Assembly (NCBI GenBank): GCA_903908285.1
Contig: CAIVRH010000014.1
Coordinates: forward strand, 139,729-203,728
DNA from: an uncultured candidate division Zixibacteria bacterium
GTDB taxonomy: Bacteria; Zixibacteria; MSB-5A5; SM1-73
DNA length: 64,000 nt
Direction of reading: 5' to 3'
The translations under genes and the position numbers were made by a program. A model generated the notes under the pieces. It worked only from the letters and a program-made list of their open reading frames with translations. It ran no database searches and had not been told where the DNA came from. Shown here in pieces: positions 52,737 through 63,400 of the stretch (positions are counted from its first letter, which is position 1; each line of letters starts with the position of its first letter).

Positions 52737-54671
52737 ATGCATAAAGATAGAATGATCATCGGTGGGACAATCTTCGCCATAACTTTTGGCATATACCTTC
52801 TCACTCTTTGTCCCACCATCTATTGGGAGGATTCCGCAGCGTTTTCGTCGGTTCATTCTCTTTTGGGAATTCCCCACTCGCCCGGCTTCCCTATCTATGT
52901 TCTTCTGGGTAAGGTTTTTTTGTTAGGGCCTGTGAAAAATCCCGCTTTCCGGTCCAATCTGATGTCCGCTTTCTGGGGGAGCTTATCTTTAGTCATTTTA
53001 TATATTTTAATGCTCAGATTAGGAGAGGGGATCAAACATAAATCAAGACCAAACGCTCTCTTTTCGCCGCTATCCATGGCTATGGGAGTATTATTCTTAG
53101 CATTTTCATCCTCTTTCTGGCTTCAGACTATCCGGGCGGAAGTTTATACTTTGAACCTGCTTTTTACCCTGCTTTTGATTTTTCTGTCGATCAAGTGGTC
53201 AGAAATTGAACCATCCTCTTCGTCCCATAAGCTATTGTTTTTATTCTCATTTGTATTTGGCTTATCCTTGACTAACCATCCTCTTTTGATTATCACCCTG
53301 GCACCTGCTTTTCTATTGTTTTTCTTGATACATGGTTTCAAGCGTTTCCTTTCTCCAACCAAGTTAATAATTGGGGTCGCATTCCTTTTGCTGGGAATAT
53401 CGGTATATCTCTACCTGCCTATCCGATCTAGCCTTTCCCCTGCCATCAACTGGGGAAAACCGGATACCCTTTCCGGACTGTTTTCTTACCTTCTCAGAAC
53501 CACCCAGCCGAGTATTCCTTCATCTGTAACCGGATTCCCTTATCTTGGCCGGTTGGGATTCAATCTCTCCTTCCCGGTAAATCAATTTGGCCTGGCCTTT
53601 TTCTGGGTAGGGGTGGTGGGGGCTCTTTTGCTGTATAAGATTAACCGGAGAATCTTTCTTTTCACTTTTTCCGTCTTCATTTTAAATATTATAACCGCCA
53701 CCTGGGCAACAGATTTTTCGATGAAAAACTACGATCTTTTGGGTTATCTTCTCCCCTCCCTTTCTATGTTTGCCATCTGGTTTGCTTTCGGGACAAATTT
53801 GATTCTGTCTTGGGCTACCGGGATACTAGGAGTAAGACCGAGCGATTCCAAAAGTGGAAAGCTCCGGATTCCCCGCTTTTTGCTCAATTACTCTTTATTG
53901 GGAATAATACTCCTTTTTCCACTCTTCCAGGTTTGGAGAAATTTCTCCGGCTGTAATAAAAGATCGCAAGTCTGGGCCTATCGTTATGCCAGCCAGATTT
54001 TAAGCTCTGCCAAGAAAGATGCTTTACTTCTGATAGGCGATGATAATACCCTGACCCCTTTGTGGTATTTGAATCTTTCTCAAGGCATTAGACCGGATGT
54101 CAAGGTATTAAGCATATCTGCAATCGGGCAAGCCAGTTATAGAGAACAAATCAGCCGGCAATATAGAGATGTAAAGCTTCCCCTTTATGGTTCAAAGGAC
54201 TTAGGAGAGTTGGCTTTGGAAATTGCCCAGCTTAACGCAAACAATATCCCGATTTATGCTACTTATTTCTCCACTAACCCTCTTTTTGTCCAAAACCTTC
54301 GTACTGCCGGATATCTATTCGAATTGTATCCAAAAAAGGTGAATTTGGCCGATAATGATATTGAGCGGCAAGAGGAGTACTTAAGAAAATATTTGAATTC
54401 GGATAACTATGATGTCATCACCCGGGAACATTTCGGAAATTTGGTCTTTAACCTGGGAGGATTTTATGATCGTTCAAATATGGCACCGAAATCCATAGAA
54501 TATTTTCTTTGGGCTTTGGAAATCGATCCTTCCAACTCCCTGATATATTTCCAATTGGGAAAAGCATTTTTAAGAAGCGGGGACAAAGAAAAAGCATTTG
54601 AGTTCTTTCAAGCGGGCTTAGAGCTGGATCCATACAATCAGGAAGCCAGAAAACTTTTAGAACAAAGCTAG
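52737..54671 (+). CDS. DUF2723 family membrane glycosyltransferase-like protein with C-terminal TPRs (copy 2)
   Basis: A 644-residue polytopic paralogue of the gene at 46665: 'TLCPTIYWEDSAAFSSVHSL' then 'LGIPHSPGFPIYVLLGKVFL', with an acidic loop (E-D) in place of the W-D of copy 1. About ten helices, then a tail with TPRs ('FGNLVFNLGGFYDRSNMAPK', 'IYFQLGKAFLRSGDKEKAFE'). The two copies flank the pilin array. ATG 52752 is an alternative start. Ends 8 bp before the GT2 gene, so the two are co-transcribed. Confidence 0.85.
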   Translation: MHKDRMIIGGTIFAITFGIYLLTLCPTIYWEDSAAFSSVHSLLGIPHSPGFPIYVLLGKVFLLGPVKNPAFRSNLMSAFWGSLSLVILYILMLRLGEGIKHKSRPNALFSPLSMAMGVLFLAFSSSFWLQTIRAEVYTLNLLFTLLLIFLSIKWSEIEPSSSSHKLLFLFSFVFGLSLTNHPLLIITLAPAFLLFFLIHGFKRFLSPTKLIIGVAFLLLGISVYLYLPIRSSLSPAINWGKPDTLSGLFSYLLRTTQPSIPSSVTGFPYLGRLGFNLSFPVNQFGLAFFWVGVVGALLLYKINRRIFLFTFSVFILNIITATWATDFSMKNYDLLGYLLPSLSMFAIWFAFGTNLILSWATGILGVRPSDSKSGKLRIPRFLLNYSLLGIILLFPLFQVWRNFSGCNKRSQVWAYRYASQILSSAKKDALLLIGDDNTLTPLWYLNLSQGIRPDVKVLSISAIGQASYREQISRQYRDVKLPLYGSKDLGELALEIAQLNANNIPIYATYFSTNPLFVQNLRTAGYLFELYPKKVNLADNDIERQEEYLRKYLNSDNYDVITREHFGNLVFNLGGFYDRSNMAPKSIEYFLWALEIDPSNSLIYFQLGKAFLRSGDKEKAFEFFQAGLELDPYNQEARKLLEQS

Positions 54672-54679
54672 GAAGGAAA

Positions 54680-55813
54680 ATGAACAAAAAATATAAACTC
54701 GACGTTTCCGTAGTTGTTCCCATGTTCAACGAGGCGGAGAACGCTGCCGATACATTGGACCGAATCAGCCGGGCATTAGACTCTGTTCCCAAAAATTGGG
54801 AGATAATCGCGGTGGATGACGGCTCCACCGATCAAACCAAAAAGATAGTTGAAAACTATTCTCGTTTCCATCACTGGGTTAAGCTGGTCTCTTATCCTCA
54901 AAACCAGGGTAGAGGAAAAGCACTAAGAGCCGGATTTGCTCATGCCCGGGGCGAGATAATATGCACTACCGACGCGGATTTAAGCTACGATGAGAAATAC
55001 ATCATTCGGATGATCGAGGAGCTGGACCAAAATCCGGACGTGGATCTGGTGGTCGGTTCACCTTATACCCGCGGAGGAAAAGCTGAAGGGGTCCCTTTCA
55101 TTAGACTGTTTATGAGTAAATGGGGAAATAAAATTTTGGGATTTGCCATGAAGGGCCAGCTATCAACGGTGACCGGGGTACTGCGGGCATACCGCAAGGA
55201 ATGTATAAATTCTTTGGAACTGGAATCGGATGGAAAGGAAATTCATTTAGAAATTCTGTCCAAAGCTTTGGCCATGAGTTACAAAGTAAAAGAAATCCCC
55301 GCCACACTAAACGCCCGAGTAAAAGGGATGTCAAAATTCAAACTTAAAGCCACCACCGTTTCTCATCTGATTTTTTCGTTCTTCGAAAGACCTATACTCT
55401 TATTTGGTGCCATCGGTCTTTTCATGCTTTTTTTGGGATCTTTAGGTGGGATTTATGTGATCTATCTCTGGCAGAAGGGAACCCTCAATCCCAACCGGCC
55501 GTTGATGACTTTGATGGTACTTTTGATCGTAGCCGGAATCCAGGTGCTTCTCTTCGGATTCTTAGGCACACAGCTGGTTCATCTCCGAAAAGAGATCTAC
55601 AAAGTGCAGAGGGAAAACAAGGGTTTGGAGAAAGAGCTCGGAAATCTGCACCGAACCATACGGCAAGAAAGCACAAGGGTAGCATCGCCTCCCCAGGTCA
55701 ATAGAAGAGCAATGGTGGAAGTTTCTCCATCCCGGAACACCTCCCTACCACAAAACAGACCAAACCACAAACATTATGCCAGAAAAATTCCCCCGAAAGA
55801 TGTCTATCAATAA
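54680..55813 (+). CDS. GT2 glycosyltransferase, polyprenyl-phosphate sugar synthase-like, with coiled-coil tail
   Basis: A 377-residue inverting GT-A enzyme of the Dpm1/ArnC type: 'SVVVPMFNEAENAADTL', 'VDDGSTDQT', 'CTTDADLSYD' (the DAD metal site) and the amphipathic 'FERPILLFGAIGLFMLFLGS' with a second helix 'LMTLMVLLIVAGIQVLLFGF' as C-terminal anchors. After that comes a predicted coiled coil ('LRKEIYKVQRENKGLEKELG') and a basic, Pro/Asn-rich tail. Enzymes of this type charge polyprenyl phosphate with mannose, glucose or aminoarabinose, which GT-C proteins then use. GGAAGGA precedes the ATG. Product unknown. Confidence 0.87.
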   Translation: MNKKYKLDVSVVVPMFNEAENAADTLDRISRALDSVPKNWEIIAVDDGSTDQTKKIVENYSRFHHWVKLVSYPQNQGRGKALRAGFAHARGEIICTTDADLSYDEKYIIRMIEELDQNPDVDLVVGSPYTRGGKAEGVPFIRLFMSKWGNKILGFAMKGQLSTVTGVLRAYRKECINSLELESDGKEIHLEILSKALAMSYKVKEIPATLNARVKGMSKFKLKATTVSHLIFSFFERPILLFGAIGLFMLFLGSLGGIYVIYLWQKGTLNPNRPLMTLMVLLIVAGIQVLLFGFLGTQLVHLRKEIYKVQRENKGLEKELGNLHRTIRQESTRVASPPQVNRRAMVEVSPSRNTSLPQNRPNHKHYARKIPPKDVYQ

Positions 55814-56969
55814 AAAAATCTGTCTGATCACCAATCGCTATCCGATATATCCGGACGATGTGGCATCTCCTTTCGTGCGAGACTTCCATCTGGGATTGAA
55901 AGAAAAAGGAGCAGAGATTTCTGTCTTTACCCCTTACTATCAATCGGAAAAGGTAGATGGGACCGAGGATGTGGTTAGATTCCGCTGGCTGGGGGAAAGG
56001 AAGGTGGTGGGGAGCTTGAATTTATTCAATCCTAAGGAAATGATCCAGCTTCTCTCCTTCATGCGAAACGGAAAACGCCGTCTTTTTGAGCATTTGAGAA
56101 ATACCTCTCCGGATTCTTGTTTGGCTTTATGGGCACTCCCTTCAGGATGGTTTGCTTATCAGGCAAAGCGGAAACTGGGTATCCCCTATTCGGTGTGGTG
56201 TCTGGGCTCGGATATTTATATCTGGGCAAAAAGACCAATTCTGCGTGGACTCATCCAAAAAGTCTTGCAGGAAGCCGACCATCTTTTTGCCGACGGCTTC
56301 GATTTGAAGGAAAAGGTGGAAAAGCTTTCGGGAAAGAAATGCACTTTCCTCCCCAGCCTGCGAAAATTACCTGAAGGATTTGAGGGAAAGGAGCAATTGG
56401 ATGCCTTAAGGTTTAATTTTCTGTATCTAGGGAGATGGGAAAAAGGTAAAGGTTTGGATGATTTGATTCGGTCATTTGATGTTTTAGCCCACAAACTCTC
56501 CACCGTTAATCTTTACATCTTGGGATGGGGCAGCTACGAAAAAGAAATGCGGAAACAAATCATAAATCTCAAATTAGAAGAACACATCAAAATAGTGGGA
56601 AAGGTATCTACCAGCTCTGTGGCAAATTATTTGGAACAAGCGGACTGCGTGGTGATCCCATCCAGGAGTGACAGCATCCCTTTAGTCTTCTCCGAGGCGC
56701 TCCAGATGGGAACTCCATTGATCGTAACCGATGTGGGAGATATGGGCTATCTGGTGAAAAGATTCAATTTAGGGAAAGTGGTCATTCCGGGAGAGGTAAA
56801 CGGATTAGCCCAAGCTATGATTGAATTTGTTCAGGAAAATAAGGATTACTCCAAGAATATACCCGAAGCATTAAAACTGCTCGATATCGAAAATGCGGTG
56901 AATGACTATTTAATGACATTGGCTCCCCAAACCATTCCTCATACCTATAGTGAATCAATTGAGGTTTAA
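55776..56969 (+). CDS. Glycosyltransferase family 4 protein
   Basis: About 397 residues. The N-terminal strand 'KICLITNRYPIYPDD' is typical GT4. The C-terminal donor site includes 'LGRWEKGKGLDDLIRSFDVL', 'LYILGWGSYEKEMRKQI' and 'VIPSRSDSIPLVFSEALQMG' (E-x7-E variant around 'SRSDSIPLVFSEAL'). The start overlaps the GT2 gene by 38 bp at ATG 55776, or by 14 bp at ATG 55800, where the Rossmann strand begins at residue 6; both are plausible. Together they form one operon with the second DUF2723 gene. Confidence 0.88.
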   Translation: MPEKFPRKMSINKKICLITNRYPIYPDDVASPFVRDFHLGLKEKGAEISVFTPYYQSEKVDGTEDVVRFRWLGERKVVGSLNLFNPKEMIQLLSFMRNGKRRLFEHLRNTSPDSCLALWALPSGWFAYQAKRKLGIPYSVWCLGSDIYIWAKRPILRGLIQKVLQEADHLFADGFDLKEKVEKLSGKKCTFLPSLRKLPEGFEGKEQLDALRFNFLYLGRWEKGKGLDDLIRSFDVLAHKLSTVNLYILGWGSYEKEMRKQIINLKLEEHIKIVGKVSTSSVANYLEQADCVVIPSRSDSIPLVFSEALQMGTPLIVTDVGDMGYLVKRFNLGKVVIPGEVNGLAQAMIEFVQENKDYSKNIPEALKLLDIENAVNDYLMTLAPQTIPHTYSESIEV

Positions 56970-57072
56970 TAGTAGAAAACACCCTAATCTGATTTATCTT
57001 TACCTTTGTCAATGGATAGAACACCCAGATAGGTTTCTGTCCAGATGGATAAATCGATGTTTTTTATTTCTA

Positions 57073-57106
57073 ATCCGCTCTATCTGTTTAATCCGTTGAC
57101 CGATCA
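57073..57106. repeat. AATCCGCTCTATCTGTTTAA-type repeat (reverse of the dnaK-downstream copy)
   Basis: AATCCGCTCTATCTGTTTAA followed by TCCGTTGACCGATC, the reverse complement of the CGGATTAAGCGGATGAA phrase at 24561-24600. Lies between convergent genes. Confidence 0.55.
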
Positions 57107-57107
57107 T

Positions 57108-58736
57108 CTAGCACGACGGCGCTACCCCTCCCTTGAACAGATAATTGATCAGAATCACTATATCTCCCACGTCCACCACCATATCGCAATTGGCATCGCC
57201 TGAGGGTACGGGATAAGGAGAGCAACCGTTTTTGTACAGGTAGTTTATCAAAGAAACCACATCGCCAATATCTACCACCCCGTCTCCGGTCGCATCACCG
57301 CGGGTATAGATAGTCGGCAGATCGAAATTTATACCGGCAGAGTTATCCGGCATGGTGACAAAAACCAAATCCCCCTCTTCTAAAGAATCCTGGTGATCAT
57401 ACCACTGATTATCGCATTCGGAGGTGGTTTTGACATAATAGTCTCCGGTACGCAGACCGGTTATCTTATAGCTCCCATCCGCAGAAGTAGTGTTTTGTCT
57501 AAACGAAATCCCTACTTGAGATAGCAGCGGGATCCCCTCTTGAAGCAGGAGCTGAACCAGTGAGCTTTCATACGCCGCTACTGTGGTATTGGAAAGAGGG
57601 TTTCCCTCCTGATCGTAAACCTTGCCGCTGATCGAACCTCCGGTTTCTAAGAAGAAATTTATCCCGGGAACCGTGAAGGGGGAAGTGACTGATATTAAAT
57701 CCGCACTGCTCCAATTGTCCTGGTGATTATAGAACTCAAAAGAGTTGGTGGTATCCCCCAGGGCAAAAACTTTCCATAAGCCGCTGCGAAGTCCGGAAAG
57801 CGTATAGTTTCCGCTGGTGTTGGTAAAAGCCACCTGGAACCACTCCAGCGTATCCGCCAGCAGGATTCCCAAGACCAATGCGCTGTCGCCCAAAGGTCCG
57901 CTAACCTCGCTGGTGACGTTTCCCTCTATCTTCCCGCCCGAGCTTAAAGTGAAGTTCTTGGAGGAGGTGGTGCTTCCCTCGGTGACAGAAACGGGATCGG
58001 CGGTTACCCAGCTGGATTTGTTGTTGTAATAAACGTCGATATATCCCAACAAATTGAAAGTTCTCAGCTGGTAAGTCCCGGTGGGCAATCCTTCGATGCT
58101 GTAACTGGCGGATCCAAACACGCCTATGGGCATGTCATAGTAAATGGATTTATGGGTGGTATCGATGGCAAATATGAAAGCATAAACGATTAACGATCCG
58201 GGCAGGTTGACCGTGCCGGTGATTTTTCCTCCCAACCGAAGGGAGAAGTTTATGTTTTCGATGGTGTCATGGGAAACCACCACCGGATCCGGCGTTTCCC
58301 ACAGGTATTTATTGTTCCAGTAAACATCCACGTAGATGGAATCTATGCCGGTTCGTACCGAATACTTGCCGCAGGGGATGTCACCTATGAGGTAATATCC
58401 GTCCGAGCCGGTGGTATAAGTAAAACTGCGATAGGGACAGTTAAGCTGGCGGGCGGTGACCACCACATTGGGGATGGGATTACCACCGGATGCTTTGGTG
58501 ACCCTGCCGCTGATGGCTCCGGTCTCTGCACCAGCCTTGATGGACACCTGCTCATCCGCTTCAGACCTATCATCTGGAGGTGTTAATGTATTTGCTTGTT
58601 TTATGAGCAATGGCTTGTTCATCATCCAATTTAACAGTGGTAGTGAAGGCAAATCATTGTTTGTCGCCCAAAGATCAGAACAAAATCCGAACAGCAGAAC
58701 CAGCATTAGACAAAAACTGAATACTTTCGTTTGCAT
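57108..58736 (-). CDS. Secreted carboxypeptidase-regulatory-like repeat protein with dockerin pair
   Basis: A 542-residue exported protein: signal peptide 'FCLMLVLLFGFCSDLWA'. From about 60 to 465 are four or five carboxypeptidase-regulatory-like/SdrD-B units: 'ISGRVTKASGGNPIPNVVVT', 'GKITGTVNLPGSLIVYAFIF', 'GKIEGNVTSEVSGPLGDSAL', 'GSISGKVYDQEGNPLSNTTV', each followed by 'G.Y.L.GL.SG.Y.V'. The C-terminus is the dockerin-like pair 'GDATGDGVVDIGDVVSLINY' plus 'GDANCDMVVDVGDIVILINY'. I use ATG 58736, preceded by GAGGGA; the frame's first ATG (58781) has no support. Likely surface-exposed; function unknown. Confidence 0.85.
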   Translation of the reverse strand: MQTKVFSFCLMLVLLFGFCSDLWATNNDLPSLPLLNWMMNKPLLIKQANTLTPPDDRSEADEQVSIKAGAETGAISGRVTKASGGNPIPNVVVTARQLNCPYRSFTYTTGSDGYYLIGDIPCGKYSVRTGIDSIYVDVYWNNKYLWETPDPVVVSHDTIENINFSLRLGGKITGTVNLPGSLIVYAFIFAIDTTHKSIYYDMPIGVFGSASYSIEGLPTGTYQLRTFNLLGYIDVYYNNKSSWVTADPVSVTEGSTTSSKNFTLSSGGKIEGNVTSEVSGPLGDSALVLGILLADTLEWFQVAFTNTSGNYTLSGLRSGLWKVFALGDTTNSFEFYNHQDNWSSADLISVTSPFTVPGINFFLETGGSISGKVYDQEGNPLSNTTVAAYESSLVQLLLQEGIPLLSQVGISFRQNTTSADGSYKITGLRTGDYYVKTTSECDNQWYDHQDSLEEGDLVFVTMPDNSAGINFDLPTIYTRGDATGDGVVDIGDVVSLINYLYKNGCSPYPVPSGDANCDMVVDVGDIVILINYLFKGGVAPSC

Positions 58737-58816
58737 CTTATCCCTCAGGAGAAAAGTTAAGAGTTTAAATTTTAAGCGCATTTGTCAACGGACCTGTAGT
58801 GAGCGAAGTAAATCTA

Positions 58817-58892
58817 TTTAACGGATAGAACGGATGAAATCTTAATCAACCCATTTAATCCATTTCATCCGTTGACCGATAACTTTTACTAT
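58817..58892. repeat. CGGATGAAATC inverted phrase pair
   Basis: ACGGATAGAACGGATGAAA and, inverted, TTTAATCCATTTCATCCGTT followed by GACCGATA; same family as 24561-24600. The 58737-59041 gap also holds an ATCATCAATCATACGTCATT phrase (about 58928-58950) and a CCATCACTTTAATCCTCTCC hairpin repeat (58990-59022); no gene is present. Confidence 0.6.
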
Positions 58893-59041
58893 TCCATTTT
58901 CCTTCTTCCATCTTCCATAATATTTATCCATCATCAATCATACGTCATTGTTTTTCATTTTCCCATCTTCTATTTTTCTTTGTTCTTTCCCCATCACTTT
59001 AATCCTCTCCTCAAAGGGGAAATGAGATAAGAAAGAAGAGG

Positions 59042-60379
59042 CTAGCACGACGGTGGTGGTCCTGTTTTAAACAGATAATTGATTAGGTACACCACATCCC
59101 CCACATCCACCGCTCCGTTACAAGTAGCATCACCGTCGGTAAATGGATCTGGAGGCTGTCCGCCTTTGAAAAGATAGTTGATCAGATAGACAATATCCCC
59201 GATATCGGTGTTGCCATCGTTATTCACGTCCCCGCAGATCGGGTGAGTTTCACTTAAGTTTCTCAAGATGGAGACATTATTGCTCCAATAATCCGTTACA
59301 GCTAAGTCCAAGTCACTATCCCCTTCCAGATCAGCACAGAAAACAGAGGAAGGATAATGTCCCACCTCATGATTCACCCCACTCTGAAAGGTTCCATCGC
59401 CATTGCCCGCCAAAATGGAGACACAGTTGCTGTAATAATTTGCCACCGCTAAATCCAAATTACCATCCCCGTTCAAATCCGCACAAAAAACGGAGTAAGG
59501 ACCATCTCCCGTCGTATAATTGACCGCGCTCTGAAATATCCCATCTCCGTTATTCTTTAGGATGGATATATTATCGCTATAATAGTTTGCCACCACCAGG
59601 TCCTGGTCCGAATCCTTATCCAAATCCGCACAAAATATGGACCAGGGACCATCCTCTATTCCATAGTTCACCGCACTTTGAAAGGTTCCATCCCCATTGT
59701 TCTCAAAAGTGGAGACACTGGCGACCCCTTCGTTTGCCACAGCCAAGTCGAGGTCTCCGTCGCCGTCCAAGTCCGCACAGAAAATGGAATGGGGACCGTC
59801 TTCTGCTGCATAGTTGGCTGGACTCCTAAAGGTTCCATCCCCGTTGTTTTTTAGAATGGCGATATTATAGATGGTGAAATCCGTAACCGCCAGGTCCAGA
59901 TCCCCATCCCCGTCCAGATCCGCACAGAAAACCGAACCAGGACTATGTCCTGCTTCATAGTTGATTGCACCCTGAAAGGTTCCATTCCCGTTGTTCTTAA
60001 GGATGGAGACATTATCGCTCAAAAAGTTCGTTACTGCCAAGTCCAAATAACTATCCCCATCCAGATCCGCGCAGAAGACGGATTGAGGACCAATCCCCAC
60101 CATATAGTTGACTGCGGTCTGAAAGGTACCATCCCCGTTGTTCTTCAAAATAGATACCTTATTGCTCCAGTAATTCGTCACGGCTAAGTCTAGGTCACTA
60201 TCCCCGTCCAGATCTGCGCAGAAGACAGAAGAGGGATAAACTCCAACTCCATAGCTGACCGGGGGAGCGAAGGGGAGGCAGTCCGGGCCGGTTCTGGGGA
60301 TCTGACCCCAGACTGGCATAATCGACAATAACACTATGACAAGCCAGATGATTTTGACGGGTATTTTATGTTTCAGCAT
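59042..60379 (-). CDS. Secreted FG-GAP/VCBS-like seven-repeat protein with dockerin pair
   Basis: A 445-residue exported protein with signal peptide 'IIWLVIVLLSIMPVWG'. Residues about 40-365 contain seven repeats of about 44 residues with core 'SVFCADLDGDSDLDLAVTNY' and 'VSILKNNGDGTFQSAVNY', i.e. Ca-binding D.D.D loops of VCBS/FG-GAP type. Seven units suit one beta-propeller. The C-terminus is the dockerin-like pair 'GDVNNDGNTDIGDIVYLINY' and 'GDATCNGAVDVGDVVYLINY', ending '..PSC'. Each repeat carries a Cys ('FCADL'). It shares its repeat unit with the next gene upstream. Possible adhesive or structural role. Confidence 0.87.
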   Translation of the reverse strand: MLKHKIPVKIIWLVIVLLSIMPVWGQIPRTGPDCLPFAPPVSYGVGVYPSSVFCADLDGDSDLDLAVTNYWSNKVSILKNNGDGTFQTAVNYMVGIGPQSVFCADLDGDSYLDLAVTNFLSDNVSILKNNGNGTFQGAINYEAGHSPGSVFCADLDGDGDLDLAVTDFTIYNIAILKNNGDGTFRSPANYAAEDGPHSIFCADLDGDGDLDLAVANEGVASVSTFENNGDGTFQSAVNYGIEDGPWSIFCADLDKDSDQDLVVANYYSDNISILKNNGDGIFQSAVNYTTGDGPYSVFCADLNGDGNLDLAVANYYSNCVSILAGNGDGTFQSGVNHEVGHYPSSVFCADLEGDSDLDLAVTDYWSNNVSILRNLSETHPICGDVNNDGNTDIGDIVYLINYLFKGGQPPDPFTDGDATCNGAVDVGDVVYLINYLFKTGPPPSC

Positions 60380-60415
60380 TATAATTTCCTTTTTGTGGAT
60401 TAATGGTATTCGCTG

Positions 60416-63400
60416 TTACTTGCACGGTTCCGGTCCCGACTTGAAAAGGTAATTAATCAGATAAACTACATCTCCCACCTCCACGAAACCATCGCAGGTG
60501 GCATCTGCGGCCAACAATGGTTCAGGCGGAACGCTGCCTTTGTAAAGGTAATTGATCAAGTACACTATGTCCCCCACGTCCACAATCCAGTCCCCGTTGG
60601 CATCCCCGGACTTATAAGGAGGAGCATTATAATGGAAAGTATCCGTCTCCCCCGGACCGGGACAGGATTGACCCATCACCAGCATTGCCGGAGCGCCTCC
60701 GTCTATCCTAATCCCCAGATCGTAGAATCCGCTGCCGCCCGGTTCAGCCACCACCCTGATCTGATAATCTCCCACCAAACGGTTGGGTATGGTCACTATA
60801 TCATCTTTATCCCCATCCAGGTTGTAATCCCGTGTGGTGTCGTAAAACGCGCTCGGGATGGTGTTGAACCATAGACTGATAGAATCGCCAATTGGGTCGG
60901 TGACGATCAGATCCACCGGTGAAAATGCAATAACCCGCAAGGTGTCAGTCAAATAGGCAACCGTAAAGCTCCGGGTTTGGGTGGACCACCTTTCTGCTCC
61001 CCAGTTGTCGTGAGCGCTGACCTTCCAATAATAATAGCCGGAATCCAGAACTGCAGTGAACTTACTAAGAGAGAGATCATAGTTGATTAGGGTATAAGGT
61101 GGTTCGAAACCGGAAGAAGTACTTATGTAAAGATCATATCTTATCTGGTCTCCGAAATTAGGATCATAAGGAGTCTGCCAGCGGAACATGGAGGAGCCGA
61201 AAATCGTATCTCCGTCAGCGGGTGAAATTAGTGAAAAAGCCCAGGGTGGTTGGTTAGCAGAATTCTGGGTTAGGTTCTTCAAGATGTAGACAATGTTCCA
61301 ACTAACCTTTGTCACAGCTAAGTCCAGATCAGAGTCCCCATCTAAGTCCGCACAGAAAACAGAATAAGGATTACCTCCTGTCACGTAGTTAACCGCACTC
61401 TGAAAAGTCCCATCTCCGTTGTTTTTAAAGATGGAGACATTGCTGTTATTAACATTTGCCACGGCTAAATCCAGATCAGTGTCCCCATCCAGGTCCGCAC
61501 AGAAAACAGAAACAGGAGCATCTCCTGCCCCATAGTTGACCGCACTTTGAAAAGTCCCGTCACCGTTGTTCTTCAAGATGGAGACATTGTTGGTACCGTC
61601 ATTTGCTACGGCCACGTCCAGATCACCATCCCCATCCAGGTCCGCACAGAAAACAGAATAAGGATAACTTCCTGCCTCATATTTGACCGCACTCTGAAAA
61701 GTACCGTCCCCGTTGTTCTTCAGGATGGAGACATTATCGCTATTAAAATTTGCCACCGCCAAGTCCAGATCACCATCTCCATCCAGGTCCGCACAGAAAA
61801 CAGAATAAGGACCATCTCCTGCCCCGAAGCTGACCGCACTCTGATAAGTTCCGTCCCCGTTGTTCTTCAAGATGGAGACACTGCCACTTATGTTTGCCAC
61901 GGCCAGGTCCAGATCATTGTCTCCATTCAGGTCCGCACAGAAAACAGAATAAGGATACATTCCTACCACATAATTGACCGCACTCTGATAAGTCCCATCC
62001 CCATTATTCTTCAAGATGGAGACATTATCGCTACCAGAATTTGCCACCGCCAAGTCCAGATCACCATCCCCATCCAGGTCTGCACAGAAAACAGAAGTAG
62101 GACTATCTCCTGTCCCGTAGTTGACCGCACTCTGATAAGTCCCATCCCCGTTGTTCTTTAAGATGGAGACATTGTTGCTAAGATAATTTGCCACAGCCAA
62201 GTCCAGATCACCATCTCCATCCAAGTCCGCACTGAAAACAGAATGAGGCTGATCTCCTGCCAAATAAGTCACCACAGGGGCGAAGGGAATGGAATCGTAT
62301 TTGAAATATTTTATGGTAACATAGTCATAGCTTTCACTGTAGAAACTCGTCCCGGTAACAAAGACATGATTAGAATCATCCACCGCTATGGCGCGTGGAT
62401 AATCCCAGGAATTCGACAATCCGTTAAAACGAGCCGCCCATACTTGCCTTCCGGTTGGATCGTACTTTACCGTAGCATAATCACCATTCGCCTCGTCTCC
62501 CTCGCTTTCTCCGGTTAAATAGATATTCCCGGAATCATCCATGCTCATGTCAGAAACTCGGTCATAGCCATTTGTTGGTGCATTATATTTTCTGACCCAA
62601 GCGGTATCTCCATTAGCCAGGTACTTGATAACCAGATAATCATCATTAGTTACCATATCAAAGTATTTTCCCGCCACGTACACGTCACCTGCTCCATTTA
62701 CTATTATGGCTCTAGGGTAATCCCCGGTGTCTATGGCTGCGGTGTATCGTCTGATCCAGGCAGTATCTCCGTTGGAAAGGTATTTTATGGTAGTGATATC
62801 TTCGGACATATCTCCCCGGTGACACAAGCCGGTAACATATGTATTTCCAGAGGCATCGGTAGCCATAACCGAAGCTCGATCTTGTGAATTATTCGAATCG
62901 TATCTTCTCACCCAGACGGTGTCACCGACCGAATTATATTTTATGGTAGCATAGTCTTCAGCCGTCACTCCGCCATAACTTCGTCCGGTGACGTAAACGT
63001 TGCCGGAACCATCCAGAGCTAAGGCACTCGCTTCATCGTTTTCACCTCCCGGTCCATTATATCTTCTGATCCAGGCAGTATCACCATTGGATTGATACTT
63101 TATGGTGAGATAATCATAACTTCCCGATAAAGCAGAATAGCTGTATCCGGTCACATAAACGTTGCCCGAAACATCCACTGCTAAAGCAGTGGCTTCATCG
63201 TTGTCAGTTAGTTCATTGTATCTCCTAACCCAGGAGGTATCCCCGGAAGGATTGTATTTTATGGTGACGTAATCATCGTTCATTACACTTCCAACGCTGA
63301 CTCCTGTCACATAAACATAACCAGCTCCATCTACCGCAATAGCCCTCGCGAAATCATATAAGTTACCCGTTCCATTGTATGTTCTTACCCAGGCAGTATC

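Noticed and set aside
60416..62290. Regularly spaced near-identical repeats resembling a CRISPR or satellite array.
   Set aside because: They are in frame, encode conserved D.D.D repeat units and belong to two genes with signal peptides and dockerin tails.
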